Origin: JBGPIK01 sp041484845
Lineage (GTDB): Bacteria; Desulfobacterota; Binatia; UBA9968
Direction: 5' to 3'
Length of the DNA: 21,937 nucleotides
NCBI GenBank assembly: GCA_041484845.1
Contig: JBGPIK010000064.1
Span: 1 to 21,937, forward strand
This document shows, one piece after another, positions 1 through 8,127 of this stretch. How positions within the stretch are numbered: the stretch's first letter is position 1; each line of letters begins with the position of its first letter. Made by a program: the position numbers and the translations under genes. Under the pieces are notes generated by a model. It was not told the DNA's origin and searched no databases. It saw nothing but the letters and a program-made list of their open reading frames with translations.

Positions 1-891
1 TATACCTCAATGACCGCCGACCAAGCGCAAAGAGTCCTCGACGCCTTTAGGGCCAAATATCCCTTCGTACAGCCCAAGATCTTCCGCGCCGTCGGCGAAC
101 GGTTACTGACAAAAATTATGACGGAGGCCCAGGCAGGGAGATATGAGTTTGATGCCGTGCAATCGGCGGAATCCCAGGCTTATTTCCTCAAGAAAAAGAA
201 CTTACTGCTTAAGTATGTTTCGCCTGAGGTAAAAAATATTCGCAAACCCTTTTTCGATTCGGAGGGCTACTGGACGGCGGTTTACATCATGCCTAACGTG
301 ATCGCCTATAACACGCACATGGTAAAGCGAAACGAGGTGCCTAAGACGGACGAGGATTTATTGAATCCGAAGTGGAAAGGCAAAATCGCCATGGACCCGA
401 CGAAGCCTGAGTGGTTCGCCTGGAAGCTCAAGCGCCTGGGCAACGAAAAGGGTCTGGACTATATGAAAAAACTCGGCGCGCAAGAATTCAGACTCTATCC
501 GGGTTTATCTCTCATTACCAATCTCTTAGCCGCCGGCGAATTTCCGCTCGTGCTCAATACCTACTTACACACTGCGGAAGAGATCAAGCGCAAGGGCGGT
601 CCGGTCGATTGGACGGCGCAAGATCCGGTTTTTACCAAGTTTCAGCCGCTAGGCATCGGCGCCAAAGCCCAGCATCCAAACACCGCGAAGCTTTTCACCA
701 ATTTCATGTTTTCCGAAGAGGGACAAAAAATCATCGCCTCTTTCGGTCGCGTGCCCACACGCCTTGGCGTGGCAGCAAAGGTCGAAGGCCTCGATAAATT
801 GAAATATGTCATTGACGATATCGGCGCGGGCGACGATTTTAATAAGAATTTCGAGCTCTTTCGCACGATCTTTGGCGCGCCGCGATCCTAG
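1..891 (+). CDS. SBP1: ABC transporter substrate-binding protein, family 1 (5' end cut by window)
   Basis: Periplasmic receptor of an Fe3+/thiamine/putrescine-type ABC importer; 296 residues are visible. The frame is open to base 1, and the residues around the ATG at position 10 align with the first strand-helix unit of the complete paralogs downstream (KYPFV here, KYPFI/V there). That ATG is therefore internal, and about 70-80 N-terminal residues including the signal peptide lie outside the window. Family signs are the LLNPKWKGKIAM block, the GGPVDW block, and HPNTAKLFTNFMFSEEGQ near the end. It is the most divergent of the six related receptors: it lacks the SPTxxxSN segment and ends in GAPRS instead of the basic RKR-type tail. 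The next gene, a deacetylase-like hydrolase, starts 11 bases after its stop. The ligand is unknown, and the Tyr-Tyr pair of ferric-binding proteins is not seen. Confidence 0.9.
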   Translation, partial: YTSMTADQAQRVLDAFRAKYPFVQPKIFRAVGERLLTKIMTEAQAGRYEFDAVQSAESQAYFLKKKNLLLKYVSPEVKNIRKPFFDSEGYWTAVYIMPNVIAYNTHMVKRNEVPKTDEDLLNPKWKGKIAMDPTKPEWFAWKLKRLGNEKGLDYMKKLGAQEFRLYPGLSLITNLLAAGEFPLVLNTYLHTAEEIKRKGGPVDWTAQDPVFTKFQPLGIGAKAQHPNTAKLFTNFMFSEEGQKIIASFGRVPTRLGVAAKVEGLDKLKYVIDDIGAGDDFNKNFELFRTIFGAPRS

Positions 892-902
892 AAAGGACAA
901 CA

Positions 903-1730
903 ATGAGACCTGCACCCATCCGTTGGCCCAATAACGCAAAGATCGCCGTGAGCTTTTTCGTTGCGTTCGAATCGTTCATTAATTATTCGCAGTATCGCCG
1001 CGGCGGCGACAAACCGGACTATGCTTCTCTTGCCTATGGCGAGTACGGTGGCAAAGCGGGTATCTGGCGCATTATGGACACATTGAGCCGCAATAGCGTC
1101 AAAGGGACCATCGACACCAATGGCCGAGTCACCGAACAATTTCCAGACGCTCTCAAAGAATTACACGCAGCCGGTCACGAGATTGTCGGTCATGGTTGGG
1201 CGAACGACATTTATCTGACATCCCTTGAGCCGGAGAAGGAACGAGAACTTATAAAGCGGACGTTAGACTCTATCGCGTCCGTCACTGGGCAGCGTCCCTG
1301 CGGCTGGGTAAGTCCCGGACATCGAATCAACGCGCACACCTTCGACTATCTGGTTGATGAAGGAATCTTTTGGACCGGTGACTTGCCCGGACCTGATATT
1401 CCCGAGCACCGCATTATAAACGGCAAACCGCTGGTCATCATGCCGCGGCTCGATTACGCCAACGATCATTCCTTGGTATTTCATCCCAAAAATCCTGCGC
1501 GCTTTTATTATGATAGCTTCAAGACGGCTTTCGATTACCTTTACGCCGAAGGCGCGGCAGGATCACCGAAGCTGATTGACGCGTTAGTCCATGCGCACAT
1601 CGGCGGCCGACCCAACATCATTGGCGTCTTCGAGGAATGTATTCGTTACGCCAAAGGCTTTAAAGACGTTTGGTTCTGCACTAAGGGTGAAATCGCTAAA
1701 TGGTATCTCGAGCGCTATCACCAGAAATAA
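903..1730 (+). CDS. Dac1: PuuE/allantoinase-like polysaccharide-deacetylase superfamily hydrolase
   Basis: A 275-residue cytosolic protein with no signal peptide, so unlikely to act on cell-wall polysaccharide. It has the NodB-type layout. There is an IWRIMD helix near residue 54 and an Asp at 71 in TIDTNG. The His-x4-His motif is GHEIVGHGW (His92, His97). Next come GWVSPGHR (134-141), then the C-terminal HAHIGGRPN (230-238). These fit the PuuE-like branch, known to have been recruited from deacetylases to hydrolyse cyclic ureides such as allantoin. Aminoacyl or formyl substrates are also possible. The start is the ATG preceded by GAAAGGA. It lies between SBP1 and the alpha/beta hydrolase with short gaps, so co-transcription is likely. 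It is clearly paralogous to Dac2 (7274-8101) with the same length and motifs. The exact substrate cannot be read from sequence. Confidence 0.9.
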   Translation: MRPAPIRWPNNAKIAVSFFVAFESFINYSQYRRGGDKPDYASLAYGEYGGKAGIWRIMDTLSRNSVKGTIDTNGRVTEQFPDALKELHAAGHEIVGHGWANDIYLTSLEPEKERELIKRTLDSIASVTGQRPCGWVSPGHRINAHTFDYLVDEGIFWTGDLPGPDIPEHRIINGKPLVIMPRLDYANDHSLVFHPKNPARFYYDSFKTAFDYLYAEGAAGSPKLIDALVHAHIGGRPNIIGVFEECIRYAKGFKDVWFCTKGEIAKWYLERYHQK

Positions 1731-1746
1731 TAAGAGAGGATCGAAA

Positions 1747-2928
1747 ATGTCCACTGCGGCAATAGTCGAAAAATACATCGAGGGCCTTAGATCGGACGAA
1801 TTACTCTTGAGGCTTACGTGGGACGAATGGCTGGCGCTCGGGGCGCCGTATGCCGATGGCAAATTTTCCACCCAAGAGCTAACCGTCCGCTACAAACGAA
1901 ACGGCTACGACTGGGACATGCACGGAACCCTTTTCACTCCTGAGAAAGAGGTAAACCGCGACCGTGCATTTGTGTTTTTCCACGGCGGCGCCGGCAGCGA
2001 AAAAATTATGGATCTAACACCGGACGGACGGCCAGGCCTGGCCCGGGTCGTTGCCGGACAGGGATTCCGGGTGCTCACTCTCACCTATCCCGGTCATTAT
2101 CCGCCCGGAGGCGTTTGGAAGGTCTCTATACCCGAGCGCATGCCTGTGTACCTAATGGACCGCGAATTGCCGCAGGAGGAGATTCTCGACCGCAATCTCA
2201 AGTGTACTTTCAACACTATACTTCAGGGCGCGGGTTTACTGACCGACCAGCATCTTGCCGGCCGCGAAATTTTTGCCTTCGGCCATTCCACCGGAGGCCC
2301 CATGGCCGCTCACCTGACCCGCTTTTCTGCATTGACAAAGGTCATTGGCCTCGTGGGTTTCGGCACCGGCGGTCCCGATGGCTGGCGCAAAGAATGGCGC
2401 GACAAAACCGGCTCGGAAAAATACGTAGAAAAGCCGGTGGACCATGTTTCGCGCCGCTCGCCCGATTCTTTTAAGAACTCCGGATATGTGGATCCACCCG
2501 ATCTCACGCCGTGGGGCGGCGCCGATGAATATATTCGCCTGATCAGTCCGCTTCGCTCCCAGATGAAAATCAGCCTTTGCGACAATCAACACAACGCCGC
2601 GGTCGGCATTCTCGAAGAATACCCTAGGCGAACAGGTCTGCCGCGGCAGGAGTATTTCGATCACCTCCAAGAACCGGATCCCCATTGGTTGAGAACCATC
2701 AGAGTCCTTCTTACCGTAGGGGAAAACGATAAAGGCCATTGGGTGAAAGGCGAGCGATTGGAAGACAAGCGCGAAATGTATATGGGTGCGAAATACGCGG
2801 CCGTTACCCGGGGAACTCATGTTGTTCTCATTCCGCGTTATGGTCACGTTGGCTACGCCGAGCTTTATAACGAGAAGATCGCCTACCTCTGGCTCTGGGC
2901 TTATAAGTCTGGGTATTTTGAAAAGTAG
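1747..2928 (+). CDS. alpha/beta hydrolase fold protein
   Basis: A 393-residue hydrolase without signal peptide. The oxyanion-side HGGAG is at 79-83, the nucleophile elbow GHSTG at 179-183 (Ser181), an acidic candidate in GEND (Asp328), and the catalytic His in RYGHVGY (His367) just before the C-terminus. This gives a complete Ser-Asp-His order. The start at 1747 follows GAGAGGA by 6 bases; the frame stays open back into Dac1, but a longer start would overlap that gene deeply and has no such site. Alpha/beta hydrolases cleave esters, amides or C-C bonds, so the reaction is not defined. The gap from Dac1 is only 16 bases, suggesting a shared transcript and pathway. A degraded copy of its last 27 or so codons is found 190-270 bases downstream. 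Confidence 0.88.
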   Translation: MSTAAIVEKYIEGLRSDELLLRLTWDEWLALGAPYADGKFSTQELTVRYKRNGYDWDMHGTLFTPEKEVNRDRAFVFFHGGAGSEKIMDLTPDGRPGLARVVAGQGFRVLTLTYPGHYPPGGVWKVSIPERMPVYLMDRELPQEEILDRNLKCTFNTILQGAGLLTDQHLAGREIFAFGHSTGGPMAAHLTRFSALTKVIGLVGFGTGGPDGWRKEWRDKTGSEKYVEKPVDHVSRRSPDSFKNSGYVDPPDLTPWGGADEYIRLISPLRSQMKISLCDNQHNAAVGILEEYPRRTGLPRQEYFDHLQEPDPHWLRTIRVLLTVGENDKGHWVKGERLEDKREMYMGAKYAAVTRGTHVVLIPRYGHVGYAELYNEKIAYLWLWAYKSGYFEK

Positions 2929-2989
2929 CAGAAAATTCTTTCACCGTTGCGGTCACCGAGGCAATCGGGGCTCGACTCGAAGATCACTG

Positions 2990-3197
2990 CCGAGCGTTTA
3001 TTTCGAAAACTTCAAGACCGCCTTCGATCCGATCTATGTCGAAGAGGAAGCGGGAGGTCCAAAGCTCATCGATGGAGAAGTCAACGTACCGGCAGGGTGG
3101 TGTAATCGTCAACCCGTGTGGGCTATGCGGAGTTCTATAACGAGAAGATCGCGACGTCTGGCTCTGGGCTGCCAAATCGGGTTATTTCGACAGCTAG
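2990..3197 (+). pseudogene. remnant of a second Dac gene fused to the tail of a second alpha/beta hydrolase
   Basis: Bases 2990-3102 translate to SVYFENFKTAFDPIY and then GGPKLIDGEV, matching Dac1/Dac2 residues 200-236 (FYYDSFKTAFDYLY, GSPKLID). Bases 3115-3197 match the end of the hydrolase at 1747-2928: GYAEFYNEKIA, a one-base loss, then VWLWAAKSGYFDS and a stop, against GYAELYNEKIAYLWLWAYKSGYFEK. The gene order (Dac, then hydrolase) equals that of the intact pair just upstream, so this is a collapsed duplicate with the end of Dac and nearly all of the hydrolase deleted. The Dac fragment looks slightly closer to Dac2 (SIYF). An open frame of 158 codons (2786-3262) crosses it but is not a real gene. 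Confidence 0.8.
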
Positions 3198-3250
3198 AAT
3201 CATTTCCTGTTTCTGCTGAAATCCTAGAGAGCTGGGCCCCGGTCACCCGG

Positions 3251-3259
3251 GAGAAGGAA
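3251..3259 (+). promoter_or_regulatory. ribosome binding site setting a TTG start for the permease
   Basis: GAGAAGGAA lies 8 bases before TTG at 3268. No in-frame ATG or GTG close by has such a site, and the protein from the TTG begins MKIDFQRFLF and runs straight into the first membrane helix. The 5-bp GC hairpin ending at 3251 abuts this site and could modulate access to it (inference). Confidence 0.55.
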
Positions 3260-3267
3260 TAAAGTCT

Positions 3268-4953
3268 TTGAAAATCGATTTTCAGAGATTTCTTTTCGCT
3301 GCGGTTTTAGCCATCCTTTGCTATCTCGTGATCCCTCCCCTTTTCTTTACCATCCAGTCAAGCTTGTATGTCGCGAAAGGGTTTGAGCCACCGAGCCTTT
3401 CGTTGAAGAACTATAAAGATCTCCTCTCCACCCCCGGCACCGGTTCCCTGTTGCTCAACTCCCTCTGGTTTGCTGTTGGCAGTTCGGTGGTAGCCCTGAT
3501 CATAGGAACTCTCCTGGCCTGGATCGTGGAGAGGACCAACACCCCCTTCAAAAACCTCGCCTATTTGTCAGCATTCACCTCCTTTGCCATTCCAGGGATC
3601 ATTAAAGTGATCGGGTGGATTCTGCTCTTGGGTCCAGAGAACGGGCTGATTAACGTTTGGCTAAGAGATCTTTTAGGGCTGCAGAAATCGCTCTTCAATA
3701 TATTTACTATGACGGGCATGATCTTCGTGGAAGGTGTGCTCTGGACCCCTGTGGTTTTTCTTTTTATGGCAGCTCCCTTCCGATCCATGGATCCGTCATT
3801 AGAGGAATCCGCCTATATGTCCGGCGCAGGCATTGCAAAAAGTTTCTATCATATAACTCTAAAACTCGGGTTGCCCAGCGTCCTTTCTGTTCTTCTATTA
3901 ACCTTCGTGAGAGCTGTAGAGGCATTTGAAATTCCCGTACTGGTTGGGATACCCGGCGGAATCATGGTACTGACTACTGAGATCTATTTAAAACTAAAGA
4001 CCGGGCTTCTCCCTCAATATGGGCCGGCAAGCGCTTATGGGGTTGTATTAATCTTGTTCGTTTCGTTAGGTCTCTATCTTTACTCGAACGCAACGCGCCA
4101 GGCGCAAAAATTCTACACCATAACAGGGAAGGGATTCCGGCCCCGATTGATAGACGTAGGGAAATGGCGTTATTTTACCGTCGCCTTGATTTTCGTCCTC
4201 CCCATATTGCTGGTCTTGCCCATGTTGGTTCTCCTCTGGAGCTCGGTTCTACCCTACTACGTAAAACCATCGGCCGAAGCCCTCTCGGCCATCACCTTGG
4301 CGAATTACTTCTCCGCCTTTCAGAGCACCAACGTCGTAGGCGCCCTAAAGAACAGTCTTTTTATCAGTCTAGTGAGCGCCACGGCGACCATGCTGCTCAC
4401 TTCCATAACGGCCTGGCTAATCATCAGGACAAATATTCGAGGAAAGTGGATACTCGATCATCTGGCCTCTTTCACCCTATCTTTCCCGAGCGTTGTCCTG
4501 GGAGTGGCCCTGTTGCTCACCTATCTAAAACTGCCCGTTCCGATTTACGGCACCATCTGGATTCTGGTGGTCGCTTATATTACCCGGTATATCCCCTATG
4601 GCATCCGCTATTGCTCCCCGGGACTGCTGCAGATCAACAAGGAATTAGAGGAGAGCGCTCAGATGAGCGGCGCCCCTTGGGGGGTAGTCTTCCGAAAAAT
4701 CGTCATCCCTTTAATGATGCCCTCCCTTTTCGCGGGATGGATTTACATATTCCTTTTAAGCGTCAGGGAGCTTACAGTCGCGCTGATGCTCTATAGCCCC
4801 GGCTCGCAAGTAATTTCGGTCATCATTTTCGAGATGTGGGATTTTGGCAAGACAGGAGAGCTCGCTGCCTTTAGCGTCTCTATTTGTTTGATACTGGTGA
4901 CCATCGCAGCGATGTTTCACAAGCTCAGCAAGCGTTATGGTCTGCAGATTTAG
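3268..4953 (+). CDS. ABC transporter permease with two fused membrane domains (FbpB-like)
   Basis: A 561-residue inner-membrane protein with two BPD_transp_1 domains in one chain, the arrangement known from ferric-iron and related importers. About 12 hydrophobic helices are seen; the halves cover roughly residues 7-275 and 300-550. Each half has the cytoplasmic EAA-type loop that docks on the ATPase: EESAYMSGAGIAKSF near 179-193 and EESAQMSGAPWGVVF near 461-475. It forms the channel through which ligands delivered by the binding proteins enter the cell. The start is TTG after GAGAAGGAA. The ATPase gene starts 20 bases after its stop. It is the only permease in the window although six related receptors are present, so it is probably shared by them. 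Confidence 0.95.
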   Translation: MKIDFQRFLFAAVLAILCYLVIPPLFFTIQSSLYVAKGFEPPSLSLKNYKDLLSTPGTGSLLLNSLWFAVGSSVVALIIGTLLAWIVERTNTPFKNLAYLSAFTSFAIPGIIKVIGWILLLGPENGLINVWLRDLLGLQKSLFNIFTMTGMIFVEGVLWTPVVFLFMAAPFRSMDPSLEESAYMSGAGIAKSFYHITLKLGLPSVLSVLLLTFVRAVEAFEIPVLVGIPGGIMVLTTEIYLKLKTGLLPQYGPASAYGVVLILFVSLGLYLYSNATRQAQKFYTITGKGFRPRLIDVGKWRYFTVALIFVLPILLVLPMLVLLWSSVLPYYVKPSAEALSAITLANYFSAFQSTNVVGALKNSLFISLVSATATMLLTSITAWLIIRTNIRGKWILDHLASFTLSFPSVVLGVALLLTYLKLPVPIYGTIWILVVAYITRYIPYGIRYCSPGLLQINKELEESAQMSGAPWGVVFRKIVIPLMMPSLFAGWIYIFLLSVRELTVALMLYSPGSQVISVIIFEMWDFGKTGELAAFSVSICLILVTIAAMFHKLSKRYGLQI

Positions 4954-4973
4954 TCGTAAGGGATAATGGCTGT

Positions 4974-6071
4974 ATGCTCGTCGTGCAAAACCTCTACAAG
5001 TCATTCGCGACTGACTTCGGCGCCGTCAAAGCAGTAGACCGAATCAGCTTCGAAGTGCCGCAGGGAGCCTTCTTCAGCCTGCTTGGACCCAGCGGCTGCG
5101 GAAAGACCACGACTCTACGCTGTATCGCCGGCCTTGATCGACCTGAGCAAGGCGAGATCAAGGTTGACGGAGCCGTGGTGTTTTCATCGAATCAAAAAAT
5201 TCTTGTACCGCCACACCAGCGCAACATCGGCATGGTTTTCCAATCTTACGCTATCTGGCCGCATATGAATGTTTTCGATAACGTCGCTTTTCCTTTACGA
5301 ATCGGTCAGAAAGTCCCACGACGTTATGTCAACGAAAAGGTGCAAAAAGCATTGGCTTTGGTCCATCTCGAAGATCTTGGAAACAGGCCCGCAACCAATC
5401 TGAGCGGCGGGCAGCAGCAGCGGCTTGCTCTCGCCAGAGCCGTTGTCCGCGAACCCAAGCTGCTTCTGCTCGATGAACCCTTGAGCAATCTAGACGCGAA
5501 GCTGCGTGATGAGATGCGCATTGAATTAAAAAGAGTGCAGCGGACGCTGGGCCTAACGACCGTCTACGTCACCCATGATCAGACGGAGGCTCTCTCGATG
5601 TCAGACACCGTAGCGGTCATGAATAACGGTAGAATCATTCAGGTCGATGAACCCAAGCGGATATATGAGCATCCGGTCAATCAGTTTGTAGCCGATTTTA
5701 TCGGCGCGGCTAATTTGATACCGGGTACTCTCGTTGCCACCAACGGCGACGGTTTTGTGGTGGAAACTCCCTATGGGACCTTGGAATGCGCCAATTTAGA
5801 ACACGGAAAGACTGGAAGCAAAGTTTTGTTTGCTGTCAAGCCTGAGGATATACAGCTCTTCTCCAATCCCTCAGAGAGTCTGTTCCCGGGCTGGGCGGCC
5901 ACGGTGGAACAACTCTCCTTTTTGGGTGGTTTTGTAGACTACCGAATCTCGGTAGGCGATTTGATGCTGCGAGCGAGGGTGCATCCGTCAATATACTTCC
6001 GAGCCGGAGAAAAAGTGCATCTAAGCTTCCAATCCCATCGCTGCTCCGTCATAGCGCGCGAGAATTCGTAA
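4974..6071 (+). CDS. ABC transporter ATP-binding protein (FbpC/PotA type) with TOBE domain
   Basis: A 365-residue cytoplasmic ATPase that powers the importer. All motifs are intact: Walker A GPSGCGKTT (38-46), Q-loop Gln90, signature LSGGQQQR (143-150), Walker B LLLLDEP (163-169), D-loop SNLDAK and H-loop His201 in YVTHDQTEA. The C-terminal part (about 245-365) is a TOBE-like regulatory domain starting near ANLIPGTL, with VKPEDIQLF at 289-297. The start ATG at 4974 follows TAAGGGA with about 10 bases between. The frame is open 30 codons further upstream, but that would overlap the permease end. The next gene, SBP2, begins 20 bases downstream, supporting one transcript for ATPase and receptors. 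Confidence 0.95.
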   Translation: MLVVQNLYKSFATDFGAVKAVDRISFEVPQGAFFSLLGPSGCGKTTTLRCIAGLDRPEQGEIKVDGAVVFSSNQKILVPPHQRNIGMVFQSYAIWPHMNVFDNVAFPLRIGQKVPRRYVNEKVQKALALVHLEDLGNRPATNLSGGQQQRLALARAVVREPKLLLLDEPLSNLDAKLRDEMRIELKRVQRTLGLTTVYVTHDQTEALSMSDTVAVMNNGRIIQVDEPKRIYEHPVNQFVADFIGAANLIPGTLVATNGDGFVVETPYGTLECANLEHGKTGSKVLFAVKPEDIQLFSNPSESLFPGWAATVEQLSFLGGFVDYRISVGDLMLRARVHPSIYFRAGEKVHLSFQSHRCSVIARENS

Positions 6072-6091
6072 CGCAGGAGCGCAGAAACACC

Positions 6092-7207
6092 ATGAGTGGA
6101 CACATCCTGATAACAAAACTGCTGGAGAATCGGTTGAGGTCGCAATGCTTCATCGGTTGGCTGCTTACACTTGCTTTCGTTTTTGTGTTTGCGGTTAAAA
6201 CCGCAGAGGCGGCTAGCAAACCTCTTGGGCTTGCAGAACTCGCTCTCTATCGCTCGGCTGATAGAACGCAGCGTTTGCTGGAAGGCGCCAAACGAGAAGG
6301 GCAACTGACATTTTACAATTCGCTCACATCGCTGGCCGCCGCCGGCCAGGCATTCGAGAAGAAATACCCCTTCATCAAAGTCTCCATTTGGCGCAGCGAC
6401 TCGACGATGTTGATCAAGCGGGTCACGGAAGAACACGCCTCGGGACGGTTGCTGGCCGATGTCGTTGAAACCAGCGGAGCGGCTATGGCCCTTCTGCACC
6501 GAACGGGCGTTTTCCAGGAGTATTATTCGCCCGAGGTCTCGGCCTACTCCGATGAAGTTAAAGCGAAGGGCAGATCCGGCGTTTATTATTTAGCCGATCG
6601 AGAGAATTACACGAGCCTCGGCTTCAACACGAACCTGATCACTCCCGCCGAAGCGCCGAAAACCTATAAGGATCTTCTCGATCCGAAATGGAAAGGGCGA
6701 ATGTCGCTTGCGGGAACGTCCACCGGCGTTCACTGGGTCGGAAATGTTCTCAACGTAATGGGACGCGAGTATCTGGATAAATTCGCCGCTCAGGATGTCA
6801 ACGTACAGAACATGGCGGCGGTCGCCCTGGCCGGTCTGGTGGTCTCCGGCGAAGTGCCGCTCTCGCCAACCACTCAGGACTCCAACATCTTCACTGCACG
6901 AAAAACCGGAGCGCCGGTGGAATGGCGCCCGCTGGAGCCGGTGGTCGCCAATCTCGGCTCGGCGGGAATGACTACGAAGGCGCCCCATCCCCACGCCGCG
7001 CTTCTCTTTCTGGATTACCTACTGTCGAAAGAGGGGCAAAAAGTCTTGATCGAGCAGGGACTGAGCACGCCACGCGAAGACATCGGCTCTTTAGAACACA
7101 AATTCAAGAAGACGTATCTCGAATCAAAATATTCACTCGAAGAGTTTGATAAGAAATTCAACGAATGGGAACAGCTGCTGAGACAGCTGTTTCTTAGAAA
7201 ACGATAA
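6092..7207 (+). CDS. SBP2: periplasmic substrate-binding protein, first of five close paralogs (pocket type A)
   Basis: 371 residues. A Sec signal peptide (basic start, hydrophobic core about 20-35, cleavage likely after AEA at 40) is followed by a family 1 binding protein of the ferric/thiamine class. Segments likely to line the cleft, judged by comparison with the paralogs, are FYNSLTS (74-80), VETSGAAM (125-132), RENYT (170-174) and SPTTQDSNIF (258-267). It shares these with SBP6 rather than with SBP3-5. Where ferric-binding proteins carry adjacent tyrosines near a GLGY-type segment, this protein has SPTTQDSN, so iron is unlikely. The C-terminus carries the family tail (SPEE-like helix, then LFLRKR). 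It directly follows the ATPase gene and precedes Dac2, repeating the SBP-Dac order of the first module. AGGAG lies 12 bases before the ATG. Confidence 0.93.
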   Translation: MSGHILITKLLENRLRSQCFIGWLLTLAFVFVFAVKTAEAASKPLGLAELALYRSADRTQRLLEGAKREGQLTFYNSLTSLAAAGQAFEKKYPFIKVSIWRSDSTMLIKRVTEEHASGRLLADVVETSGAAMALLHRTGVFQEYYSPEVSAYSDEVKAKGRSGVYYLADRENYTSLGFNTNLITPAEAPKTYKDLLDPKWKGRMSLAGTSTGVHWVGNVLNVMGREYLDKFAAQDVNVQNMAAVALAGLVVSGEVPLSPTTQDSNIFTARKTGAPVEWRPLEPVVANLGSAGMTTKAPHPHAALLFLDYLLSKEGQKVLIEQGLSTPREDIGSLEHKFKKTYLESKYSLEEFDKKFNEWEQLLRQLFLRKR

Positions 7208-7273
7208 AGATCTGCGATCGCGCGGTTTATCAAAGCGCATAGAAATCTACTTGCACGTTCTAAAGGAGGATAG

Positions 7274-8101
7274 ATGAGTAAGCCAATAACTTTTGAATTG
7301 CCCAACAAGGCCAAAATAGCGGTGAGTTTTTTTGTCGCCCTTGAAGCCTTCCTTAAGCACTCGCAATACCGTCAGAGCGGCGACAAGCCTGATTACGCTT
7401 CGCTCGCATTCGGAGACTATGGTGGAAAGGTTGGGATCTGGCGGATCATGGATGCCCTCAAGAAGTACGGAGTAAGAGGGACGATCGATACCAACGGGCT
7501 AGCGGCGCAAAAATATCCCGATGCCGTCCGCCAACTATATAAAGACGGCCATGAGATCGTCGGACACGGCTGGGCCAATGATATCCCTCTGGAAACCATA
7601 GATTCGGAAAAAGAAAAAAAAGTCATCAAAGACACCTTGGATAGCTTGGCATCCGTGACCGGAGCGCGGCCCATTGGCTGGGTGAGTCCCGGGCACAGGA
7701 TTACAGATCAGACCTGCAAGTTCCTGGTGGACGAATCGATCATTTGGAATGGCGATCTGCCCGGAGATGATCTGCCGTTCCATCAGACGATCGATGGCAA
7801 GCCCCTGGTGTTCATGCCGCGATTAGATTACGCCAATGATCTTTCGCTGGTGTTCCGCCCTAAGAATCACCCCAGCATCTATTTCGACAGCTTTAAGATC
7901 GCCTTCGATCAACTCTACGCCGAGGGCGCCGCCGGCAGCCCGAAACTCGTCGATTGTCTGGTTCATGCCCACATCGGCGGGAGGCCGAACATGATCGCCG
8001 TCTTCGACCAATGCATTGCCTACGCCAAGAGCTTTTCCGATGTCTGGTTCTGCACCAAGGGTGAGATCGCTAAATGGTACCTGGAACGGCAGGGTAGGTA
8101 A
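7274..8101 (+). CDS. Dac2: PuuE/allantoinase-like polysaccharide-deacetylase superfamily hydrolase
   Basis: 275 residues, same length and motif set as Dac1: Asp72 in TIDTNG, GHEIVGHGW (92-100; His93 and His98), GWVSPGHR (135-142) and HAHIGGRPN (231-239). No signal peptide. A strong site, AAAGGAGGA, ends 3 bases before the ATG. Predicted to hydrolyse a C-N bond in a cyclic or linear amide in the cytoplasm; the substrate is unknown. It follows SBP2 after a 66-base gap and is followed by the M20 amidase after 26 bases. The SBP, Dac, second hydrolase order mirrors SBP1, Dac1, alpha/beta hydrolase, suggesting the two sets arose by block duplication and now serve related ligands. Confidence 0.9.
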   Translation: MSKPITFELPNKAKIAVSFFVALEAFLKHSQYRQSGDKPDYASLAFGDYGGKVGIWRIMDALKKYGVRGTIDTNGLAAQKYPDAVRQLYKDGHEIVGHGWANDIPLETIDSEKEKKVIKDTLDSLASVTGARPIGWVSPGHRITDQTCKFLVDESIIWNGDLPGDDLPFHQTIDGKPLVFMPRLDYANDLSLVFRPKNHPSIYFDSFKIAFDQLYAEGAAGSPKLVDCLVHAHIGGRPNMIAVFDQCIAYAKSFSDVWFCTKGEIAKWYLERQGR

Positions 8102-8127
8102 CGGTTCTTCACCCGAAGGGAAACGCC

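Larger units (their letters stand above)
2929..3267. other. decayed intergenic stretch before the transporter genes
   Basis: About 340 bases without an intact gene, the longest gap in the + strand run. Its middle holds the pseudogene remnant at 2990-3197. Bases 2929-2989 resemble nothing I recognise. Bases 3198-3267 are the leader of the permease gene and contain a compact GC-rich hairpin (stem 3238-3242 with 3247-3251, loop TCAC) directly ahead of the ribosome binding site. No convincing -35/-10 pair was found, although a promoter for the transporter genes would be expected here if they are transcribed separately. Confidence 0.6.

Noticed and set aside
1591..1746. Longer N-terminus for the alpha/beta hydrolase
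   Set aside because: It would overlap Dac1 by 140 bases; GAGAGGA ahead of ATG 1747 fits the shorter start. The same reasoning rejects extensions at 4884, 11839, 14074 and 18039.
2786..3262. Open frame of 158 codons across the gap after the alpha/beta hydrolase
   Set aside because: It starts inside the hydrolase in another frame and runs through two pseudogene pieces; no ribosome binding site and no continuous family match.
4164..4796. 210-codon + strand open frame inside the permease
   Set aside because: It overlaps the second membrane domain entirely in another frame, with no start site.
3268..7207. Annotation as a ferric iron importer
   Set aside because: Only the general family matches; the receptors lack the adjacent iron tyrosines and the neighbours are amide hydrolases.
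7202..7230. Possible terminator GATAAA/TTTATC after SBP2
   Set aside because: The stem is AT-rich and short, overlaps the stop codon, has a 17-base loop and no T-run.
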